Shown: positions 40,167 through 52,015, numbered from the stretch's first letter. The stretch: DNA of 64,000 bases from Rhynchopus euleeides (GCA_963210315.1 OY723244.1:2170001-2234000), one strand, 5' to 3'. The notes: a model not told the origin generated them from the sequence alone. Program-made: numbers and translations.

Positions 40167-41356
40167 CTCCTGTCATTGGGGTACTTGGCGAATCTCCCCC
40201 AATCTCCCCCATGTTATTGGGGTACTTGGCGGATCTCCCCCAATCTCCCCCATATCATTGGGGCACTTGGCGGATCTCCCCCAATTTCTCCCAACACATT
40301 GCGGTACTTGGCGAATCTCCCCCAATCTCCCCCATATCATTGGGGTACTTGGCGAATCTCCCCCAATCTCCCCCATGTCATTGGGGTACTTGGCGAATCT
40401 CCCCCAATCTCCCCCATATCATTGGGGTACTTGGCGAATCTCCCCCAATCTCCCCCATGTCATTGGGGTACTTGGCGAATCTCCCCCAATCTCCCCCATA
40501 TCATTGGGGTACTTGGCGGATCTCCCCCAATTTCTCCCAACACATTGCGGTACTTGGCGAATCTCCCCCAATCTCCCCCATACCATTGGGGTACTTGGCG
40601 GATCTCCCCCAATTTCTCCCAACACACTGCGGTACTTGGCGAATCTCCCCCAATCTCCCCCATATCATTGGGGTACTTGGCGAATCTCCCCCAATCTCCC
40701 CCATGTCATTGGGGTACTTGGCGAATCACCCCCAATCTCCCCCATATCATTGGGGTACTTGGCGGATCTCCCCCAATTTCTCCCAACACATTGCGGTACT
40801 TGGCGAATCTCCCCCAATCTCCCCCATACCATTGGGGTACTTGGCGGATCTCCCCCAATTTCTCCCAACACATTGCGGTACTTGGCGAATCTCCCCCAAT
40901 CTCCCCCATACCATTGCGGTACTTGGCGGATTTCCCCCAATCTCCCCCATATCATTGGGGTACTTGGCGAATCTCCCCCAATTTCTCCCAACACACTGCG
41001 GTACTTGGCGAATCTCCCCCAATCTCCCCCATATCATTGCGGTACTTGGCGGATCTCCCCCAATCTCCCCCATATCATTGGGGCCCTTGGCAAATCTCCC
41101 CCAATCTCCCCCATGTCATTGGGGTACTTGGCGAATCTCCCCCAATCTCCCCCATATCATTGGGGCCCTTGGCGAATCTCCCCCAATCTCCCCCATGTTA
41201 TTGGGGTACTTGGCGGATCTCCCCCAATCTCCCCCATATCATTGGGGCACTTGGCGGATCTCCCCCAATTTCTCCCAACACATTGCGGTACTTGGCGAAT
41301 CTCCCCCAATCTCCCCCATATCATTGGGGCCCTTGGCGAATCTCCCCCAATCTCCC

Positions 41357-41712
41357 CTACGAACGACTTTAGTCGAGTGGCTTCGCCACGGTAAGGGAGA
41401 TTTAGAATAGGGTGGAGCGGCGCGCGCGAGGTTTCTGTTGCTGGTTGCTTGCTGTTTTTACTGTGTTGTTTCTCATCACTGTTGCTGCATAGTGCAGTTT
41501 CCGCCACGTGCGTCGCACGGTTGGACGGGGACGCGACCACCACCACCCTTCATCAGGAAATCGGGTTGTGTGTGCGTTGGTGCTCGGCCCCTCTCGCAGA
41601 TCTTGACTAGGCAGGCTGTCCCCCCTCCCCTCTCCGGCCCTCTGGGCGAATTATTGCTTTGTTGTGCTTCTCGCGTCGCGCGAAGATACTTGCTCCGCAC
41701 TATTCACTAAAT
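41357..41712 (+). repeat. Satellite spacer, type 1, copy 3
   Basis: Type 1 sequence, exactly 2522 bp after copy 2; the satellite blocks on either side are also duplicated. Confidence 0.9.
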
Positions 41713-42332
41713 CTCCCATGTCATTGGGGTACTTGGCGAATCTCCCCCAATCTCCCCCATGTCATTGGGGTACTTGGCGAATCTCCCCCAATCTCCCCCA
41801 TATCATTGGGGCCCTTGGCGAATCTCCCCCAATCTCCCCCATGTTATTGGGGTACTTGGCGGGTCTCCCCCAATCTCCCCCATATCATTGGGGCACTTGG
41901 CGGATCTCCCCCAATTTCTCCCAACACATTGCGGTACTTGGCGAATCTCCCCCAATCTCCCCCATACCATTGGGGTACTTGGCGGATCTCCCCCAATCTC
42001 CCCCATATCATTGGGGCCCTTGGCGAATCTCCCCCAATCTCCCCCATATCATTGGGGTACTTGGCGGATCTCCCCCAATTTCTCCCAACACGTTGCGGTA
42101 CTTGGCGAATCTCCCCCAATCTCCCCCATACCATTGGGGTACTTCGCGGATCTCCCCCAATCTCCCCCATATCATTGGGGCACTTGGCGGATCTCCCCCA
42201 ATTTCTCCCAACACATTGCGGTACTTGGCGAATCTCCCCCAATCTCCCCCATATCATTGCGGTACTTGGCGGGTCTCCCCCAATCTCCCCCATATCATTG
42301 GGGCCCTTGGCGAATCTCCCCCAATCTCCCCC

Positions 42333-42688
42333 ATACGAACGACTTTAGTCTAGTGGCTTCGCCACGGTAAGGGAGATTTAGAATAGGGAGGAGCGGCGCG
42401 TGCGAGGTTTCTGTTGCTGTTTGCTTGCTGTTTTTGCTGTGTTGTTTCTCATCACTGTTGCTGCATAGTGCAGTTTCCGCCACGTGCGTTGCACGGTTGG
42501 ACGGGGGCGCGACCACCACCACCCTTCATCAGGACATCGGGTTGTGTGTGCGTTGGTGCTCGGCCCCTCTCGCAGATCTTGACTAGGCAGGCTGTCCCCC
42601 CTCCCCTCTTCGGCCCTCTGGGCAAATTATTGCTTTGTTGTGTTTCTCGCGTCGCGCGAAGATACTTGCTCCGCACTATTCACTAAAT
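42333..42688 (+). repeat. Satellite spacer, type 2, copy 2
   Basis: Type 2 sequence, 2522 bp after the first type 2 spacer, with one private change (CAGGACATCGG against CAGGAAATCGG). Confidence 0.9.
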
Positions 42689-44247
42689 CTCCTGTCATTG
42701 GGGTACTTGGCGAATCTCCCCCAATCTCCCCCATGTTATTGGGGTACTTGGCGGATCTCCCCCAATCTCCCCCATATCATTGGGGCACTTGGCGGATCTC
42801 CCCCAATTTCTCCCAACACATTGCGGTACTTGGCGAATCTCCCCCAATCTCCCCCATATCATTGGGGTACTTGGCGAATCTCCCCCAATCTCCCCCATGT
42901 CATTGGGGTACTTGGCGAATCTCCCCCAATCTCCCCCATACCATTGGGGTACTTGGCGGATCTCCCCCAATCTCCCCCATATCATTGGGGTACTTGGCGA
43001 ATCTCCCCCAATCTCCCCCATGTCATTGGGGTACTTGGCGGATCTCCCCCAATTTCTCCCAACACATTGCGGTACTTGGCGAATCTCCCCCAATATCCCC
43101 CATACCATTGGGGTACTTGGCGGATCTCCCCCAATCTCCCCCATATCATTGGGGCCCTTGGCGAATCTCCCCCAATCTCCCCCATATCATTGGGGTACTT
43201 GGCGAATCTCCCCCAATCTCCCCCATGTCATTGGGGTACTTGGCGGATCTCCCCCAATTTCTCCCAACACATTGCGGTACTTGGCGAATCTCCCCCAATC
43301 TCCCCCATACCATTGGGGTACTTGGCGGATCTCCCCCAATCTCCCCCATATCATTGGGGTACTTGGCGGATCTCCCCCAATTTCTCCCAACACATTGCGG
43401 TACTTGGCGAATCTCCCCCAATCTCCCCCATATCATTGGGGTACTTGGCGAATCTCCCCCAATCTCCCCCATGTCATTGGGGTACTTGGCGAATCACCCC
43501 CAATCTCCCCCATATCATTGGGGTACTTGGCGGATCTCCCCCAATTTCTCCCAACACATTGCGGTACTTGGCGAATCTCCCCCAATCTCCCCCATACCAT
43601 TGGGGTACTTGGCGGATCTCCCCCAATTTCTCCCAACACATTGCGGTACTTGGCGAATCTCCCCCAATCTCCCCCATACCATTGGGGTACTTGGCGGATC
43701 TCCCCCAATTTCTCCCAACACATTGCGGTACTTGGCGAATCTCCCCCAATCTCCCCCATATCATTGGGGTACTTGGCGAATCTCCCCCAATTTCTCCCAA
43801 CACACTGCGGTACTTGGCGAATCTCCCCCAATCTCCCCCATATCATTGCGGTACTTGGCGGATCTCCCCCAATCTCCCCCATATCATTGGGGCCCTTGGC
43901 AAATCTCCCCCAATCTCCCCCATGTCATTGGGGTACTTGGCGAATCTCCCCCAATCTCCCCCATGTTATTGGGGTACTTGGCGGATCTCCCCCAATCTCC
44001 CCCATATCATTGGGGCCCTTGGCAAATCTCCCCCAATCTCCCCCATGTCATTGGGGCCCTTGGCGAATCTCCCCCAATCTCCCCCATGTTATTGGGGTAC
44101 TTGGCGGATCTCCCCCAATCTCCCCCATATCATTGGGGCACTTGGCGGATCTCCCCCAATTTCTCCCAACACATTGCGGTACTTGGCGAATCTCCCCCAA
44201 TCTCCCCCATATCATTGGGGCCCTTGGCGAATCTCCCCCAATCTCCC

Positions 44248-44603
44248 CTACGAACGACTTTAGTCGAGTGGCTTCGCCACGGTAAGGGAGATTTAGAATA
44301 GGGTGGAGCGGCGCGCGCGAGGTTTCTGTTGCTGGTTGCTTGCTGTTTTTACTGTGTTGTTTCTCATCACTGTTGCTGCATAGTGCAGTTTCCGCCACGT
44401 GCGTCGCACGGTTGGACGGGGACGCGACCACCACCACCCTTCATCAGGAAATCGGGTTGTGTGTGCGTTGGTGCTCGGCCCCTCTCGCAGATCTTGACTA
44501 GGCAGGCTGTCCCCCCTCCCCTCTCCGGCCCTCTGGGCGAATTATTGCTTTGTTGTGCTTCTCGCGTCGCGCGAAGATACTTGCTCCGCACTATTCACTA
44601 AAT
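44248..44603 (+). repeat. Satellite spacer, type 1, copy 4
   Basis: Type 1 sequence, 2891 bp after copy 3. Confidence 0.9.
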
Positions 44604-45018
44604 CTCCCATGTCATTGGGGTACTTGGCGAATCTCCCCCAATCTCCCCCATGTCATTGGGGTACTTGGCGAATCTCCCCCAATCTCCCCCATATCATTGG
44701 GGCCCTTGGCGAATCTCCCCCAATCTCCCCCATATCATTGGGGTACTTGGCGGATCTCCCCCAATTTCTCCCAACACGTTGCGGTACTTGGCGAATCTCC
44801 CCCAATCTCCCCCATACCATTGGGGTACTTCGCGGATCTCCCCCAATCTCCCCCATATCATTGGGGCACTTGGCGGATCTCCCCCAATTTCTCCCAACAC
44901 ATTGCGGTACTTGGCGAATCTCCCCCAATCTCCCCCATATCATTGCGGTACTTGGCGGATCTCCCCCAATCTCCCCCATATCATTGGGGCCCTTGGCGAA
45001 TCTCCCCCAATCTCCCCC

Positions 45019-45374
45019 ATACGAACGACTTTAGTCGAGTGGCTTCGCCACGGTAAGGGAGATTTAGAATAGGGAGGAGCGGCGCGTGCGAGGTTTCTGT
45101 TGCTGTTTGCTTGCTGTTTTTGCTGTGTTGTTTCTCATCACTGTTGCTGCATAGTGCAGTTTCCGCCACGTGCGTTGCACGGTTGGACGGGGGCGCGACC
45201 ACCACCACCCTTCATCAGGAAATCGGGTTGTGTGTGCGTTGGTGCTCGGCCCCTCTCGCAGATCTTGACTAGGCAGGCTGTCCCCCCTCCCCTCTTCGGC
45301 CCTCTGGGCAAATTATTGCTTTGTTGTGTTTCTCGCGTCGCGCGAAGATACTTGCTCCGCACTATTCACTAAAT
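45019..45374 (+). repeat. Satellite spacer, type 2, copy 3
   Basis: Mostly type 2 (GGAGGAGCGGCGCGTG), but the hairpin region reads GTCGAGTGG as in type 1, so this copy is a recombinant of the two types. Confidence 0.9.
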
Positions 45375-46398
45375 CTCCTGTCATTGGGGTACTTGGCGAA
45401 TCTCCCCCAATCTCCCCCATGTTATTGGGGTACTTGGCGGATCTCCCCCAATCTCCCCCATATCATTGGGGCACTTGGCGGATCTCCCCCAATTTCTCCC
45501 AACACATTGCGGTACTTGGCGAATCTCCCCCAATCTCCCCCATATCATTGGGGTACTTGGCGAATCTCCCCCAATCTCCCCCATGTCATTGGGGTACTTG
45601 GCGAATCTCCCCCAATCTCCCCCATACCATTGGGGTACTTGGCGGATCTCCCCCAATCTCCCCCATATCATTGGGGTACTTGGCGAATCTCCCCCAATCT
45701 CCCCCATGTCATTGGGGTACTTGGCGAATCTCCCCCAATCTCCCCCATACCATTGGGGTACTTGGCGGATCTCCCCCAATCTCCCCCATATCATTGGGGT
45801 ACTTGGCGAATCTCCCCCAATCTCCCCCATATAATTGGGGTACTTGGCGAATCTCCCCCAATCTCCCCCATGTCATTGGGGTACTTGGCGGATCTCCCCC
45901 AATTTCTCCCAACACATTGCGGTACTTGGCGAATCTCCCCCAATATCCCCCATACCATTGGGGTACTTGGCGGATCTCCCCCAATCTCCCCCATATCATT
46001 GGGGCCCTTGGCGAATCTCCCCCAATCTCCCCCATATCATTGGGGTACTTGGCGAATCTCCCCCAATCTCCCCCATGTCATTGGGGTACTTGGCGGATCT
46101 CCCCCAATTTCTCCCAACACATTGCGGTACTTGGCGAATCTCCCCCAATCTCCCCCATATCATTGCGGTACTTGGCGGATCTCCCCCAATTTCTCCCAAC
46201 ACACTGCGGTACTTGGCGAATCTCCCCCAATCTCCCCCATACCACTGGGGCACTTGGCGGATCTCCCCCAATTTCTCCCAACACATTGGGGTACGTGGCG
46301 AATCTCCCCCAATCTCCCCCGTATCATTGGGGTACTTGGCGGATCTCCCCCAGTTTCTCCCAACACACTGCGGTACTTGGCGGATCTCCCCCAATTTC

Positions 46399-46990
46399 GC
46401 CCCCGTCAAACCGTGCAACGCACGTCGCGGAAACTGCGCTATGCAGCAACAGTGATGTGAAACAACACAGCAAACAGCAGCAAGCAAACGCCGCGTGATA
46501 CCGCGGCAGCCACGCCCCAAGCCATCGCGCATCTCCAACAGGAAACTCGCCGCCCCATGTGCCCCAGCGCCGAGGCGCACCCCACTGCGCCCGCAGCTGG
46601 ACCACCCAACCCCATCCTCCGTCGCTCGCATCAGTGTACACCACCGCGTCGAACAGCGACTCCGCCCCGACAACCGGCCGTGGCGCCCGAAACACATCCG
46701 TCGCCCCGCCCACTGCAAATCCCGCCGCACCGCGCTCGGCACGGCCACCGCCGACTCCCAATCGGACAAACCCTCAGCCACCCGGCTACCCTGCGTCCGC
46801 ACCCAATCCATCAGGTCTGGCACGTCGCACAGCCGATCCCCCAACGCGAAAAACGCCCACACCAGCACACCCACGACGCGCCACATCCTCCGCAGCCCAA
46901 CGCTCGACGCGACACACACCGCGGCAATATCGGCGCGCACCCGCAACCGCCACTCCACTGGGAGGCGGCGCCCCCGCGCGTGTGTGCGTT
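46399..46990 (-). pseudogene. Remnant of a retroelement RT connection / RNase H domain
   Basis: On the minus strand two frames together read like the end of a reverse transcriptase followed by RNase H. 46970-~46700 gives SSVGLRRMWRVVGVLVWAFF ... DLMDWVR ... VRRDLQWAGRRM. After a frameshift, ~46720-46460 gives VFRAPRPVV and then DAVVYTDASDGGWGWVVQL, the TDAS...GWG strand-pair typical of RNase H domains in YR and Ty3-type elements. It is not the same sequence as the VIPER-like RNase H (WCDASQRVWAVV). It is flanked by inverse or direct scraps of the satellite spacer, so it appears embedded in one. Confidence 0.55.
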
Positions 46991-47004
46991 GGTGCTCGGC
47001 CCCT

Positions 47005-47372
47005 CTCCCAATTTCCCCCATGTCATGAGTGCACTGGGTCAATCTCCCCCAGTTTGCCCCATGTCATGAGTGCACGGGGTCAATCTCCCCCAGTTTCCCC
47101 ATGCCATGGGTGCACGGGGTCAATCTCCCCCAATTTCCCCCATGTCATGCGTGCACGGGGTCAATCTCCCCCAGTTTCCCCATGCCATGGGTGCACGGGG
47201 TCAATCTCCCCCAATTTCCCCCATGTCATGCGTGCACTGGGTCAATCTCCCCCAGTTTGCCCCATGCCATGCGTGCACTGGGTCAATCTCCCCCAATTTC
47301 CCCCATGTCATGCGTGCACGGGGTCAATCTCCCCCAGTTTGCCCCATGCCATGCGTGCACTGGGTCAACCCG
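47005..47372. repeat. Second 41-bp satellite family
   Basis: About nine monomers, GGGTCAATCTCCCCCAGTTT then GCCCCATGTCATGAGTGCACG (40-41 bp). It shares the CTCCCCCAATTTCCCCCATGT half with the main satellite, but the other half (GCGTGCACGGGGTC) replaces TGGGGTACTTGGCG. It directly follows the piece GTGTGCGTTGGTGCTCGGCC known from the main-array spacers. Confidence 0.9.
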
Positions 47373-47985
47373 GTGTCCTCACCTCGGACGGGGGCGTTGT
47401 GTGCGTCGGCATGAGGTGGTGCATGGGGTGACCCCCTGGGGTGCACTACACAGCGACGTGTTTTCTGATGGACCACGGTGGTTGAGCAGCACTGAAGGTG
47501 GTAACATCTGATGCCTGGAGCTCACGACAGGCCCTGCCTACTGGCTGGCCTGCATGGGTTGCCCAAGCCTTACCCGGGGCCAGCTTCTCCGACGACGACT
47601 TCTTTGTCCTGCACGCACCAGCGGCGGGTTGGGGACAGCAGCAGGGCTGATGGTGGCATCCTGGGACCGACCCCGCATGCTACACCCACCGCAGCTGGTT
47701 GTTTCTCTCCGTACGTGCGCGCGGGCCCGACCTGCGTGTGGGGTGCTAACCACCTGAGGCATCCACCAAGCAGAAACTCATATTTCGGCCGACTCGGGAC
47801 ATGCTGATGTTCCTCCTGTGCGCCACTCCCTGTCGTGGAGCCGCCGTTAGCGACATGTCATGGCCATGTCATGGGTTCTTCGGGTGTCCCCATTCAGAAA
47901 ACACCCGAGAAATACGACAACTTTGCTAAACTGGACCCAACTCCCCATACTCTTTTTTTCGCCGTTTTTCACCAAAAAAACCCCG
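47373..47985. other. Intergenic
   Basis: No recognisable gene or repeat except the last array words. Confidence 0.4.
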
Positions 47986-48186
47986 ATTTTTGCCCGGAAA
48001 ACATGGTTTCGCAGAATTCTGACAGAAAAATGCCCAGAATTTCCAGATTTTTAAATTCTGCAGAATCTGAGAAATTCTGTAGAATTCTGCAGATTCTGAG
48101 AATTCTGACAGAATTCTGACAGATTCTGTCAGATTCTGGGGAATTCTGAGAATTCTGGGAGAATTCTGAGAATTCTGCCAGTGGGG
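47986..48186. repeat. CAGAATTCT-type palindromic simple repeat, array 1
   Basis: Short overlapping words AGAATTCTG, CAGATTCTG and GAGAATTCTG fill ~200 bp. AGAATTCT is itself palindromic, so the tract can fold in many registers. A similar but distinct tract is at 50876-51190. Confidence 0.8.
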
Positions 48187-49438
48187 CTTGTGGCCAACTA
48201 GCAGCAGCCTGGTATGACAGGGTAGTCATACACAGGCTATGTACAGGGTCGGCCTCGTCCTGGACCAGTCGTAGGCTTATGCTACTGTTGGATCTCAGGA
48301 CTGGCCACCACTGCGCGGGTCAAATTTTTGGAAAGGGGGCCTTGACCAAAGGCAAACAGTTTTTGAGTTCTTGCACCACTTCATCTCGGGACTACTCTGA
48401 TTGGATTCCTCGGATTCGTCGACACACTGTTTCAGAACTGTGCACTTCTCCATCCACACCGGCATCGGGTCACCCGCTGAATGCCGTGAGGGCCGAAGCC
48501 CAGGGTCAGATTTCGGTACAAGGCGATTAACAGGTCGTTGAGAGGTTCGCAAGTTTAAATGTACCTACAAAAGCTTCATGTACCCATGATAGGGATTTAG
48601 TCATTGCTATAGGTGAAGATCAGAGCCCAGGCGGGATGTAAGACAGGGTGTCGCAGATGCAACAATATCTCCAGAGCCACTTTGTATGCCTTTGTTCGGG
48701 ATGCCCCTTCACCTGTCGCGCTTAGGTTCCGTCCAAGTTCGCCGATTCCAGTGCTTCAAGAGAGCACACAGTTCCTTCCCAGTAGTCTTCATCCTCGGTT
48801 CCGAATCATCGCAGTCCCTCGAATCCATGGTGCAGAACTAAATTCTCGAAAGGTGGTCAATGTTTTGAAAGGGGCCCGTGACCAGCGGAAATTGGAATTT
48901 TTGACCCAAACCTGCAAGTGTACTGTTGTTTAACGTTGTCCAAAGCCCCTTGCGGTGTGACAGTACATTCGTTATGTGAATATCTGTCACATGGCTATGG
49001 CAACACAGACACAGGCAAGCTGGGGAGGCGTCGCGTCCGTCGAAAAAATCATTTCTGCACAACTACCGGCATCGCAGCTACGGTAGAAGTGACTGACCCT
49101 GTTCTTGTAATCTTGACGCTGGAAAATTCCATTCGGAAATACCAAACACATCCACTGAAAGTGGATGGAATGGGCGTCAAGACCGTGATTTTTGGGGGAG
49201 TGGACTGCCCTGTATCGTGAACCCGCTGAGGGTACAAAATACAGAACAGGGAGGCACAGGTGCAGCACAACACAGGCAGGCAGGCAGGAAACAATGGGTG
49301 CAGGTCAGACAAAATGTTCGGTGTCAATCGGCTTGGTTTGATTTGTAGGGATGATGCGGAACACACAACCCGCACCCAACCTCCAGATTCAGCCACTGTA
49401 CCCATTTTCACCAGTTATATCCGCTCACTCAGAGCAAA
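48187..49438. other. Intergenic
   Basis: Several short frames, none with motifs or visible relatives; base composition is lower in GC than the genes. Nothing supported. Confidence 0.45.
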
Positions 49439-49439
49439 A

Positions 49440-49500
49440 CCGTAAAATACTACGAGAAACACTTGGCCTCGATGCTGTGAGTGTTGCATTGGACGTTTCA
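49440..49500 (-). repeat. Repeat Y, solo copy (inverse)
   Basis: Reverse complement of the 62-bp Y repeat of 16211-16272 (GTAAAATACTACGAGAAACA ... GCATTGGACG). Sequence after it (49540-49600) is a distant inverse of 11010-11070, so a larger old element is implied. Confidence 0.75.
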
Positions 49501-49654
49501 AAGACAAGTCGTTGTGTGTGCGCCAAACCCGGATGAACAAACCTCACGTGGTTTGGCTGATGAAGGTTGGTGTGAATGTGCGCACAGTCATAACAACAAG
49601 GCAAGGTAGATTGTGTTTGTCACCCAAAGCGCTGCCAACTATCTTTTTCACTGT

Positions 49655-49761
49655 GGGGGTCTTCGCTACCGGATGGTCGTCAGTGCATCTTGGTGTATTT
49701 GCTGTTGAAATAGTGAAAACTGACGAAGATTGACGAAGAATAACGACCAGCGAAGACCCCC
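49655..49761. mobile_element. 107-bp miniature inverted-repeat element, copy 1
   Basis: Ends GGGGGTCTTCGC / GCGAAGACCCCC with further partial complementarity (TGGTCGTCA against TAACGACCA). The internal part GTGCATCTTGGTGTATTTGC is shared with the copy at 51881-51988. Confidence 0.65.
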
Positions 49762-50875
49762 TGTGACAACCTTCTTGTTGTGTGTGGTCTTGTCCCAAAA
49801 AGAGAACTCGTCCAGCCAGTGGGTCGTAACAAGCGACACTCACACCTTGCCATTTTGTAAGTTCGGCGTAGCCAACTCAGGAAACTTTTCACCGTGCGGA
49901 TCCTTGCGAACACTTCACACGCCCGGCAGGTTGGTGGGGTGTTCTGTGTTCGAAGAAGTTCGACTGTCGTTGCACCGTCACACCCCACTCACCCATCCCA
50001 CCCCGCCACCAGAGATCACACTCCAGAAGATGGGTTGTTCTTTTGCGGTGGTTTGATGGTGGTGTCGAAAGCAATTCGCGCAAGATACTGAACGACGCAC
50101 AACACTTTTCACCCAGAAAAGGGGGGGTTTGGCCCTTCAATGAAAACCTGCCACACAGCCGCTCAGGCCTTGCGATGCTCAAGTGCCGGTTGGACCCCTA
50201 TGTCCTTCAGGCCCCAAAGCAGGCAACGATATGGGATCAACCTCACAGGGGTGAACAACAGGGTGAACAAGGCACGGGTTTACACTGCAACCTCAAGGAC
50301 TGGCGACACCTCTCCCACAGTCTGCGGCACTCTGCCGTGGCGACAAGGCTTCCTGTCACGGGAGATCGCTGCGTGGATCAACGTGGCACCACCCGTGTGC
50401 TCGGCAGGTTGTTTCGGCACCTGCTTTCTCCGTGTCATGCTTTTCGTGAGCGTGTCAGGGATTGTTGGCACACGCTGGGGAGGGTTTCACATGATGACAT
50501 AACATACATCAGAAGCACACACCCACGTGGCGCTATCCTTGGCAGGACTTTGAAGTGCCGCCTTGATATCCTTGTTGGATAGAACCCTCATATCACACCC
50601 TCAATCAGCTGACGAAAACCTAGGAAAAAACGAGTGTAGGATAGCGGGCCCGGTTACTCACGGTATGGACCCTCGGGGCCAGGCTGCGATACCAGCACGC
50701 GAACCCAAATTGCAATACGAAAACCTGAGATTTCTGGCTGATTTGGCCATGTACCCAGGTCCTCAGCAGGAGCTAGATATTCGCGGTCCCATTTTAGGGC
50801 AACGAATGGGCTCAAAATTCATAAATTCCTTTGAAAACGGACCCAAATGTCCAAAATAGGCCCACCCCAAAAAAA
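49762..50875. other. Intergenic
   Basis: Two overlapping frames of 120-180 codons (50043-50582) give dissimilar proteins with no motifs; I do not support either. Nothing else recognised. Confidence 0.4.
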
Positions 50876-51238
50876 ATTCGAAAAGGTCCCCCCCACAGAT
50901 TTTCCAGATTTCTGACAGAATTTCTCAGAATTTTCCAGATTTCTCAGATTTTCCAGAATTCTGAGAAATCTGGAAAAATCTGGAAAAATCTGTCCAGAAT
51001 CTGGCCAGATTTTTTCCAGAATTCTCAGATTTTTCCAGATTTCTCAGAATTTCCAGAATTCTGAAAATTCTGGAAAAATCTGTCCAGAATCTGGACAGAT
51101 TTTCTCAGATTTTGAAAATTCTGAAAAATCTGAAATCCCCAGAATCTGCCAGAATCTGTGAAATTCTGGCAGAATTCTGTCAAACCATGGGAAAATCCGG
51201 AAAATCCGAAAAATCCGGAATTTTAGACACCCCCCTTA
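50876..51238. repeat. CCAGATTT / CAGAATTCT simple-repeat tract, array 2
   Basis: Words CCAGATTTCTCAGA, TCTGGAAAAATCTG and CAGAATTCTGA in both orientations over ~310 bp. It ends with GGAATTTTAGACACCCCCC, the inverse of the GGGGGGTGTCTAAA motif at 36452-36466, so the tract may be the body of a mobile element with G-run ends. Confidence 0.75.
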
Positions 51239-51562
51239 CACATCTGAAACGGGACACGAGGGCTGCTGGGAAACGGGCCCGCAATCGCTGACCAGCTTGA
51301 AGCAGCAAGGCCACAGCGAAACAGGCGGGGGGGAGGTGGGGCGTGGCCCATACGCCCCACATGTCCCTCTCTCGTGTTGCTGAGTGCCGGAGCTGCTCCT
51401 GTCTCTCGTTGCCGCTCTTCCTACGCGCCCTCCCCTTGCCAGGTGATGCTTGCCCTTTGTTATTGTGTGGCTCCGAGGTGGCGCAAGAGGAAGAGGATTC
51501 AAAACTACTGGGGAGGGGGAGAGAGGGTTGAGGGGGGGGGGGGGACAGCGGGAGGCCCTTCT
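51239..51562. other. Intergenic
   Basis: GC-rich, with a run of G at 51532-51544. No gene seen. Confidence 0.4.
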
Positions 51563-51662
51563 GACGACAAGTCACTCAAGGTGTGGTGCACAGCCTCCCT
51601 CAGCTGCCTTGCGTACTGTGCGACTGGACATCACCCACCTCCTTGCTGTGTCACTGGAGAGA
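51563..51662 (+). pseudogene. UBL-WD40 remnant (one blade)
   Basis: About 100 bp matching the blade 5 region of the family (GACAAGTCACTCAAGGTGTG, GCACAGCCTCCCTCAGCTGC, CTTGCTGTGTCACTGGAG), with indels. G-rich runs on both sides. A scrap of a ninth locus. Confidence 0.8.
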
Positions 51663-51880
51663 GTGAGGGGGGGGGGGGGGGGGACAGCGGGAGGCCCTTC
51701 TGCTGAGTCGTGCTTTGACACAGTTTTTCTTCGCTTCTACCCATCACAGAGCGAAGGCCCCCCACCGCTGCTGTGATGAGCGTGGACCCACACACCCCCA
51801 CTGCATCGTGGGGTGTGTGGCAAGAGCTGGCGCCAGCAGGACGGCGGGGGGGCTCCCGGGAGGAGAGAGAGAGAGGGGGG

Positions 51881-51988
51881 GGGGGTCTTCGCCCCGGGGT
51901 GGTCGTCAGTGCATTTTGGTGCATTTGCTGTTGAATTGGCTGACTATCCGACGAAGGTTGACGAAGAATAACAACCAGCGAAGGCCCC
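51881..51988. mobile_element. Miniature inverted-repeat element, copy 2
   Basis: Same as 49655-49761 with GGGGGTCTTCGC at the left and GCGAAGGCCCCC at the right. It ends ~25 bp before the foldback element at 52016. Confidence 0.6.
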
Positions 51989-52015
51989 CCCCCCCCTAGC
52001 CTAGGGCCCAGGCTA

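Larger units (their letters stand above)
36677..46398. repeat. 41-bp satellite array (about 175 monomers) with seven interspersed spacers
   Basis: Monomer CATTGGGGTACTTGGCGAAT followed by CTCCCCCAATCTCCCCCATAT, exactly 41 bp. Two main variants alternate irregularly: one with ...ATCATTGGGG and one with TTTCTCCCAACACATTGCGG. Blocks lie at about 36677-37491, 37847-38834, 39191-39810, 40167-41356, 41713-42332, 42689-44247, 44604-45018 and 45375-46398. All three + frames are free of stops, and because 41 is not divisible by three each frame spells the same 41-residue peptide repeat; long open frames (up to 553 codons) follow from this and are not evidence of a protein. Confidence 0.95.

Noticed and set aside
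36677..46498. Very long forward open frames (up to 553 codons) and several reverse ones across the satellite
   Set aside because: They follow from a stop-free 41-bp monomer; all three frames give the same repeat peptide, and starts come from spacers. No independent sign of coding.
36677..47372. CRISPR-like repeat and spacer pattern
   Set aside because: Repeats are contiguous 41-bp tandem units without variable spacers of uniform length; the host is eukaryotic.
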